This document shows, piece by piece, positions 58,053 through 64,000 of a stretch of 64,000 nucleotides of DNA; position 1 is the first letter of the stretch, and each line of letters begins with the position of its first letter. The stretch is taken from assembly GCA_963210315.1 (NCBI GenBank), contig OY723239.1, positions 2,637,501-2,701,500 on the forward strand, in the 5' to 3' direction. This stretch comes from Rhynchopus euleeides. Taxonomy: Eukaryota > Euglenozoa > Diplonemea > Diplonemida > Diplonemidae. Under the pieces are notes generated by a model that saw only the letters and a program-made list of their open reading frames with translations, did no database searches and had not been told where the DNA came from. Position numbers and translations under genes: made by a program.

Positions 58053-58875
58053 GGTTGCACAAACAAACACATTACGTACCGCCGGCTCCTTTTTGGGGGT
58101 CTTCGCTACGCGGTGGTCGTCAGTGCATTTTGGTGCATTTCCTGTTGAATTAGCTGAAAACTGACGCAGATTTCCCCGACCGGCACGTTTTTCGGACCCC
58201 TTTTTTTTGGTCACATATGACCGGTTTTTTTTCCCAAACAAGCTTGCTTGTCACAGCGAAAGCGTCAGTGGGAGCGTACCCGCGCGCAGTGTGTTTTGAG
58301 TGAGCAACACAAAACCACTTTTATCACAGCAACGCCCTTCACAGGGGCCACAACACACTGCCGCTCGTGCGCACAAACAAAACCCGGACTCTTTTCTTGC
58401 AGCGGGATCACTGGTTCAGCCAGACCAGTATTGCCTTGGGTTTGGACCCAGCAGTTCCCTGTGCCGGTCCCACAACCTCAAGCAGTGCGCAGTCTTGCCT
58501 CACCTCGGCGGGGTTGAGTGGTGAGGGGCATTGCTTCATTCCTTTTGGGAGTCTTCGCTGGTCGTTATCCTTCGTCAATATTCGTCAGTTTTCAGCCAAT
58601 TCAACTGGAAAGGCACTAAAATGCACCGACGCCACCCCGTAGCGAAGACCCCCTTTGTCTTCAAGAAACCAAGATACCAAAGGACAACGAGGTAGCCCCC
58701 CAATCAACCACACTTAAAATCTTATGTGTCGTCTTCCGGGAGGCAGCGACACGCACACCCCCTCCCAACTCGCCCCCACCCTCACCCTCCACAGCATGTA
58801 CTCTGCCCGTGAGGCGTCGCCCGACGCACCTCACCCGCCCAACCACACCCCACACCAGGACTGAACAACCGAGGC
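58053..58875. other. Repeat-filled region before WD40 copy 5
   Basis: 58053-58094 repeats 14712-14753. 58090-58165 is an inverted, truncated copy of the CTTCGCT MITE. 58546-58653 is a full copy. 58830-58875 matches the leader of WD40 copy 4, with the acceptor-like CCACACCAG at 58858. No gene. Confidence 0.6.
58546..58653. mobile_element. About 110-bp MITE with CTTCGCT inverted ends, second copy
   Basis: GGGAGTCTTCGCTGG at the left and GTAGCGAAGACCCCC at the right; interior as in 14278-14396. Confidence 0.7.
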
Positions 58876-60035
58876 ATGGATGTGTCGGTGCAGCATGCCG
58901 ACAGCGGGCACAGCTGTGTCGTCGGTGTTCCGGAAGGCGGGACCGTGCTCAATCTGAAGGCGGATGCGCTCAACGAGATGTTCCCGGGTTCCATCAACGC
59001 AGACCGTGAGGCTGGAAACGTCACAGCACACATCGAAGGGTGTGAGGAGGAGCTGGACGACGGAGAGCGCGTTGCCGACACGGGTCTGGAGGACGGGGGT
59101 GCTGTGAAGCTGCTCCCGCGCTGGCCCAACGTCAAGGCTCCCGCAGTCTACTCATCTGGCCGTGACGGCCGCGCTCGCCGCATCACACTGTCGAGGTGTG
59201 GGATGCGATGTGCAGTGGGTTACGACAACGGACACATCACTGTGTTTGGCACCATCACCGCTGCTGTGGTGGCGGACTTAACACACAGTAACGAGCCGGT
59301 TCTTGGCACTGCGTTCTCGGGAGGTGGGACATGGTTGGCGACGTGCTCTGATGACGGCACCATCTGCGTGTGGCAGACATCAACCTGGGAGGAGGTGTGC
59401 ATGCTGCACCATAACGACATCGTGTGGTGTGCAGCGTGGACACACTGCGGACGTCTGGTATCCGGAGACGAATTCGGTAAAGTGCGTGTGTGGGACTTGA
59501 AGGGCACACCAAGCGCCACAGTGCTGGAGGGTCACAGCAACAGTAATTCCGTTTACAGCATTGCTGTTTCGGGCACGAGGATCTTCAGCGGGTCAGGAGA
59601 CAAGACCATCCGTGTGTGGGACATCAGCACCCCACACACACACGCACCCTGGATGGGCACACTGATTGGTTGACGGGTACTGTTCTGACCAAGGACGAGC
59701 AGCACCTCGTGTCGTGCTCTTTCGACAAGTCACTCAAGGTGTGGTGCACAGCCTCCCTCAGCTGCCTGCGGACTGTGAAACTGGGCAACCATCCGACGTC
59801 ACTTGCTGTGTCACAGCCAGGTGATGTTGTTGCAGTGGGGACCCCAAAGACCCACACCCTCCTTTTGTACCGCCTGAGCACAGGCGAGTGCCTGGGGAAG
59901 GTGGGCTCACAGGGAACTGATGTTGCACTCAGCATCAATGTTGTTGCACTCAGCCTCTGCGGGAGGTGGTTCTTCACAGCAACGAAGAACAACGCTTGTG
60001 TCTCCGTGTGTGCTGTGTCTTCTGTTTCGCCCTGA
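58876..60035 (+). pseudogene. Ubiquitin-like plus WD40 protein, copy 5, one-base frameshift
   Basis: It starts MDVSVQHADSGHSC and is intact through the ubiquitin-like segment and four blades. At about 59632 the paralogues read CAGCACCCTCACACACACAC and this copy lacks one base (CAGCACCCCACACACACACG), shifting into a stop at 59673. The remaining three blades are open in the next frame to 60035 (AVSSVSP). Apart from that it is undamaged, and it carries a small in-frame duplication near the end (VALSIN VVALS). The lesion is in a CA run, so a sequencing error or a very recent mutation are both possible. Confidence 0.8.
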
Positions 60036-60726
60036 GCGCAGTGTCTCAGAACCTGTTCCCCTGCCTTGTGTGCTTCCCGCTATCCTTTGCCGCATGTCTA
60101 TCCGGCGTGCTGTCGGGTGTTGTCCTTGACGACTTGTGGCGTGCTCAAGAGAGGAGTGTGTGTGGCGGTGATGATGTTTTCGTGTGGGTGGACCCTATGC
60201 GTATCGTTGCCCACTCCCCTGTCCACGCCTCCATGACACTCGGGTTCGAGTGTGGGCCCAACTCAGCGCCACTCTGAGGAGGAGGACGTGCAGCATCAAC
60301 CCCGCGTGGTGTGTGTGGTGTTGTGTGGTGCCGTGCCGAAGGGAAGGCCACTTTGTTGGCGCAGAAGAACAGAACATCCCTACCTCTCTCATAGAACAAT
60401 CCTTCGGCCTCACCCTGTGTCCTGCATCCGAGTCTTGATGATCCAACCAGGATGCCGTCAGCCCCGTGTCGGTTTGGCCCCGGCGGGTCCCGGGAAATCC
60501 TGGGATTAGCGTGTCGCCGTGTGTGCCGCGAGGCGCAATGCGATGATTCTCTCTGGCCCGCACGATGGACTTGCGCTGGTCTGCGGTTGTGCCCACCCCC
60601 AACCCCATGCACCTACCCTACCCACACACCCACATGCGGGTGCCGTGCAGTTCTTCAGCAGCAGGATCCACACGCTTGCATTGTGTTGCCACGTTGACCA
60701 CCCCACCCAGCAGGCAGCGCAGCATC
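60036..60726. other. Intergenic region before the multipass membrane gene
   Basis: No gene recognised. It ends with CCACCCCACCCAG (60710), an acceptor-like site 17 bases before the start. 60050-60080 matches the 3' flank of WD40 copy 2. Confidence 0.5.
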
Positions 60727-62922
60727 ATGCATGGCGCCGCTGTGGTCAGCCACCTGCTGGCTGTCGCCCTCCCTGTTGTCATCACGGTGAGCTTCAACTC
60801 GGGAGCCCCCCACTACATCGCATACCACGCAGACGCGGAGCCTGTCGAGATCTGCGACTGGCTCTCCAGCTGCGCCTCACCCGCATGGCACCACCCCAAC
60901 AGCACCCTGCGCTGCACCTGGAGGACTGGCACGGAGGGGGACGACACATGCACAGCCGCCCCCACAGCCACACCTGAATGCCCTACGGTCGACAACCGAT
61001 GGGACAACCGATGGGGCGGGCCTCACGTGCTCCGCATCGTCGGAGGGCTGGTGTACCCTGTGCCCGCCGCAGCCTCTGCCTGCTGTCTGGTGATCAGCTG
61101 GTTCCAAGACCCATCCCCCCGTGTCCGCGACATCAGGATGGCATCCTCGATCCTCGCCGCCACATGCTGCATGCTCCTGATGATTCTCTACGCTGCCCGC
61201 CCGGTCATCCTCGGGTCAGGCTGGGAGGTGGCGATCCCATCCCCCGGCACGTGGGTCGCTGTGCGGACCTACTTCCTCCTCATCATTGCGGAAGGGCCCT
61301 GGGACGACATGTCCCGTTCCCGCCTCTTTCTGTTGCGATTGCCCTTGCATTGTTGCCATAGTTTCTTCGCGTTGGCCCAGTTCCTCCCCCTTATGGAGGT
61401 AGCGGGGTCCCGCAGCCGATCTGAGTGGGGCTTCGCCGTCAGCCCCATTGTGATGAGCTACATCCCGTGGGCAGCAGTGTTTATTGTCTCTGGACCCACC
61501 CTCAAGTCGCAATGTTTTCTCCTCTTAGGGCCAGGCGCGTTCGCCGTCCTGACCGCGGTCTACTTCGGGACCATCCCCACGCACACCCAGCTCACCTCCT
61601 TCTGGCTTCCCCTCGGCAACTTTGACGTGGTGAGATATTGCAGCCTGGTGGCTCCCGGACTCACGCCCTTCATCCTCGGGGGGCTTCTCACCGCGGACAT
61701 CTCAGAGGCAAAGCAAAACTGGGCTGGACACCCTGACACTGGAGGGGGTGATGCAGACGCCTTGGAGATGGAGTCCGTCTCCAGCAGCAGCGAGGCGGGG
61801 TGCGGGAGCTGCGGCGAGGAGAGCGACGATGACGAGTTGGAGCAGGAGGAGGACGGAGCGGGTGGGTGTGAAGCTGCAGACGGGGGGGATGCAGGTGACG
61901 GGATGCCGGTGTCGCTGCGCCTCCCCACGGGTGACGTCGCGGTGGTGTGCGTTGCGGAGAGCGCCTCCCTGGGGGATCTGCGGCGGCGGGCCCTGCGCGA
62001 GCTGCTGTCTGCAGCATCGGGGGGAGCGGGAAGCAGGGGCGACGGGACGGTGTGGCGTGTGCGCCTGACGTCGGGCGGCGTGCGCCTCACTGGCCCTGCA
62101 CACACGCCGCTGCACACCCTCACCCTCGAGAGCGAGTCCGTTGTGGAGGTGTGTGCCGAGGCGGTGACCCCCCACCCCGCGTCTGCCTCGGATGCGCAGA
62201 GGGACCTGCTGCGCGCAGTGCGCGGGGGCGACGCAGCACGCACGGCACAGCTGATGCGCAGCCAGGGTCGGTACCCCGACCTGTTCCTCTCCGACTCCGA
62301 CGGCGGGTATCCCGGGCGAGTGCTTCTCGGAGAGCTCCGCGACACCACCCCCTCCGATGTGCTGCACACGCTGCTGCAGCAGGTGCACCCCACCGTGGCC
62401 TGCTCCGTGCTGCTGTTTTTCGAGGCCACCCCCAGGCTTCCTGCCTTGGCACGGCACTCCGGTGTGCTGCGTCGGCCCGCAGTGATGGCCTGTGTCGCAG
62501 AGGAGGCACCGGACTGGGTGCTGTACCGGCTGCAGCGGTGCACGCGGCGCGACCTCGGCTTCGTCAAGGAGCCCCCCCTGTGGGTGCCGTGCCTGGCCCA
62601 CTCGTCGCACCCCTTCTCTGCAGCGCTGCTGGCGTCGGGTGTGCCGCTGAGCGAGGTGCCCCACGCGGGGACGGCGCTGCGTGTGGTGTGTGCGTACACC
62701 GCTGTGTGTGCGGTGTGTGTGGTGGGTGTGGCCTACGCCCATGCCGCCTTCCAGATGGTGGACGACCACAGCGCGTGGATGACAGTCGTGTTCGTTGCCG
62801 TGTCGGGGCCTCTTTTCCTCTTCGACCTCCTGCCGGACTGGGTGCAGTGCCAGCTGGTCCGCCGTGCACAGCGTTGGTGGGACCGCCACAGGGCAGGCCC
62901 CTCACGCCTCCGTATGGATTAG
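60727..62922 (+). CDS. Multipass membrane protein with ubiquitin-like segment
   Basis: 731 residues from MHGAAVVSHLLAVALP, a likely signal peptide; upstream in-frame codons precede the acceptor-like CAG. Residues about 25-98 form a Cys-rich outer region with a possible N-glycosylation site (NSTL). Seven hydrophobic spans follow to about residue 325 (for example VLRIVGGLVYPVPAAASACC, ILAATCCMLLMILYAA, GAFAVLTAVYFG). Then comes an acidic linker (335-390), a ubiquitin-like segment (393-480: VSLRLPTGDVAVV ... LTLESESVVEV), an ankyrin-like helical stretch (RDLLRAVRGGDAARTAQLM) and two more spans near the C-terminus. Signal peptide plus seven spans suggests a receptor; no GPCR family signature is recognised. 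All single-copy in this window. Confidence 0.75.
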   Translation: MHGAAVVSHLLAVALPVVITVSFNSGAPHYIAYHADAEPVEICDWLSSCASPAWHHPNSTLRCTWRTGTEGDDTCTAAPTATPECPTVDNRWDNRWGGPHVLRIVGGLVYPVPAAASACCLVISWFQDPSPRVRDIRMASSILAATCCMLLMILYAARPVILGSGWEVAIPSPGTWVAVRTYFLLIIAEGPWDDMSRSRLFLLRLPLHCCHSFFALAQFLPLMEVAGSRSRSEWGFAVSPIVMSYIPWAAVFIVSGPTLKSQCFLLLGPGAFAVLTAVYFGTIPTHTQLTSFWLPLGNFDVVRYCSLVAPGLTPFILGGLLTADISEAKQNWAGHPDTGGGDADALEMESVSSSSEAGCGSCGEESDDDELEQEEDGAGGCEAADGGDAGDGMPVSLRLPTGDVAVVCVAESASLGDLRRRALRELLSAASGGAGSRGDGTVWRVRLTSGGVRLTGPAHTPLHTLTLESESVVEVCAEAVTPHPASASDAQRDLLRAVRGGDAARTAQLMRSQGRYPDLFLSDSDGGYPGRVLLGELRDTTPSDVLHTLLQQVHPTVACSVLLFFEATPRLPALARHSGVLRRPAVMACVAEEAPDWVLYRLQRCTRRDLGFVKEPPLWVPCLAHSSHPFSAALLASGVPLSEVPHAGTALRVVCAYTAVCAVCVVGVAYAHAAFQMVDDHSAWMTVVFVAVSGPLFLFDLLPDWVQCQLVRRAQRWWDRHRAGPSRLRMD

Positions 62923-63363
62923 AGATTATTCCTGGAGCCCACCCGCTGTCTAATGAACCCCCCCTCCCCCCGTCCCCTGCTAGGGTCCTCTCGAATACTG
63001 GTTTGCAAAACGTGATTTCAGAGTTTTCTTGAGCTTCTCCGGGGTGGTGGTGTATAGGATGTCATGTTTTTTTGGACATCTGAGTCCACCGTGACCAGGG
63101 GACTAGGGTGAAATCTTTTTTTTGCCTTTTTTTGCGGTTTCGCGGTTTTCGCCGATTTTTTCACCCTTACTCTCTGTAGAGTCCACCTCAGGATGTTGCG
63201 GTATTGTACGGACATCGTCGGTGACACGCCGGTGCTCCTCCCAGTCGAACTCCAATTGCCGATCGGTGGTGCTGCACTCGCAAGTACTGTGTACTCCGTC
63301 ACGGCTGCCGCAACCAGAACCACATGGTGTCCCGGTCGCAAGCGCTCAAGGATTTGGTGACAA
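62923..63363. other. Intergenic, no gene seen
   Basis: Poly-T/poly-A tracts near 63067 and 63117-63130; otherwise nothing recognised. Confidence 0.5.
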
Positions 63364-63610
63364 GACAGCACACCATTGGGGGTCTGGGGGCGGAGCCCCC
63401 AGCCGCCGGAGGCCACGGTCGTGAACGTGTGTTCCTTGCAGGCGTACGTTTCTGTGACTTGGACTGCGTCCTGAGGCTACTGATGTGATCTGGTTGGGTT
63501 TACCTGATGTGACTCCAAAGGGCTTGGGCACTCGACAAGCATATGGCACAGGGGGTCTGGGGGGCGGAGCCCCCCAGCCGCCGGAGGCCACGGTAGTGAA
63601 CATCTGGATA
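63364..63610. repeat. 178-bp repeat, tandem pair (inverted copy)
   Basis: Two blocks of CCAGCCGCCGGAGGCCACGG with the preceding GGGGGCGGAGCCCCC hairpin lie about 178 bp apart. The spacer contains TGCGTCCTGAGGCTACTGAT. It is the reverse complement of the pair at 23465-23715. Confidence 0.75.
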
Positions 63611-64000
63611 TTGGCTGGAATAAAAGCCGGATTTTTCCCTGGGAAAACAGGGAGACCGTATTGCGTATTCCATGTCAGGCAAGCCTGGCTCCCTTCCCAA
63701 ACCACGAAAAAGTACCACCCTATTCCCCTGCGCACAGGGCTCCCCCCCCAAAAAAAAAATTTTCTGGAAAATCTCAGATTTGAGATTTTTTTTTTATTTT
63801 CCCCCCAGTGATTTTCCTCTCCGCTGAAAATCTCAAAAATGCCGGCGAAAATCGTACTCCTTTCGCTTTATTATAGACACCCTGTCCAGCAACTGTGGGA
63901 GAACAGTTCCGGACTACTTTTTGTTGAGCGCACACTTGCTGTCTCAAGGCTGTGTTGAGGCCCTGTGAAGTGGCATGAGGTGCTAATCCAAAGCTTCAGT
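63611..64000. other. End of window, no gene seen
   Basis: A/T homopolymers and repeated AAATCTCA/TGAGATTT words at 63760-63830 could be a decayed palindrome. Nothing else recognised. Confidence 0.45.

Overview
This is a eukaryotic nuclear window, GC-rich and full of repeats, most likely from a free-living protist. Every recognisable host gene is intronless or nearly so and lies on the + strand from about 9.3 to 62.9 kb. Most starts are preceded within 20-70 bases by a pyrimidine tract ending in CAG. Intronless co-directional genes with an acceptor-like CAG are what one expects of genomes with polycistronic transcription and spliced-leader trans-splicing (Euglenozoa, dinoflagellates). I cannot name the lineage from the sequence alone. 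Genes end in TAG, TAA and TGA, so the code looks standard.

Host genes. Two multigene families are interleaved. The first has four six-pass membrane proteins with cyclase homology domains (9.3, 11.8, 15.4 and 52.9 kb). The first three carry only a degenerate cyclase fold, while the 52.9 kb copy has a domain with intact adenylyl-cyclase residues followed by a degenerate second domain. The second family has five proteins that join an N-terminal ubiquitin-like segment to a seven-bladed WD40 propeller (18.1, 20.6, 29.6, 51.0 and 58.9 kb); the 20.6 and 58.9 kb copies are frameshifted. Single genes encode a coiled-coil/EF-hand protein (24.2-27.4 kb), a ubiquitin-like plus jacalin-like protein (35.1 kb), an Ala/Arg/Glu-rich coiled-coil protein (37.3 kb) and a multipass membrane protein with a cytoplasmic ubiquitin-like segment (60.7 kb).

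Mobile DNA. Tyrosine-recombinase (DIRS/PAT/Ngaro-class) retrotransposons are prominent. A complete element at 39.9-45.1 kb shows the split direct repeat layout A1 - body - B1 A2 B2 and encodes gag, tyrosine recombinase and RT/RNase H in that order. A non-autonomous relative (0.84-6.86 kb) has the same termini around satellite arrays. A decayed second autonomous family lies at 55.3-58.05 kb, again in the order gag-YR-RT. Many foldback (long inverted repeat) elements are flanked by TA. They include three near-identical 1.15 kb copies sitting at a TA inside poly-G/C runs, and smaller ones at 19.5, 28.9, 33.8 and 33.9 kb. Two large TA-flanked inverted-repeat frames (0.77-7.56 and 38.68-48.78 kb) enclose the two DIRS-type elements. 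There is also a 2.3 kb element with about 400 bp inverted repeats (31.4-33.8 kb), a LINE reverse transcriptase relic (8.3-9.0 kb), a PIF-like MITE nested in another palindrome (49.9-50.4 kb), and minisatellites at 0-0.6, 1.1-1.9, 2.35-3.3 and 40.2-40.9 kb.

The most notable points are the DIRS-type elements with YR upstream of (and nested within) the RT frame, the foldback family at TA in poly-G, and the co-amplified cyclase/pseudo-cyclase and Ubl-WD40 families.
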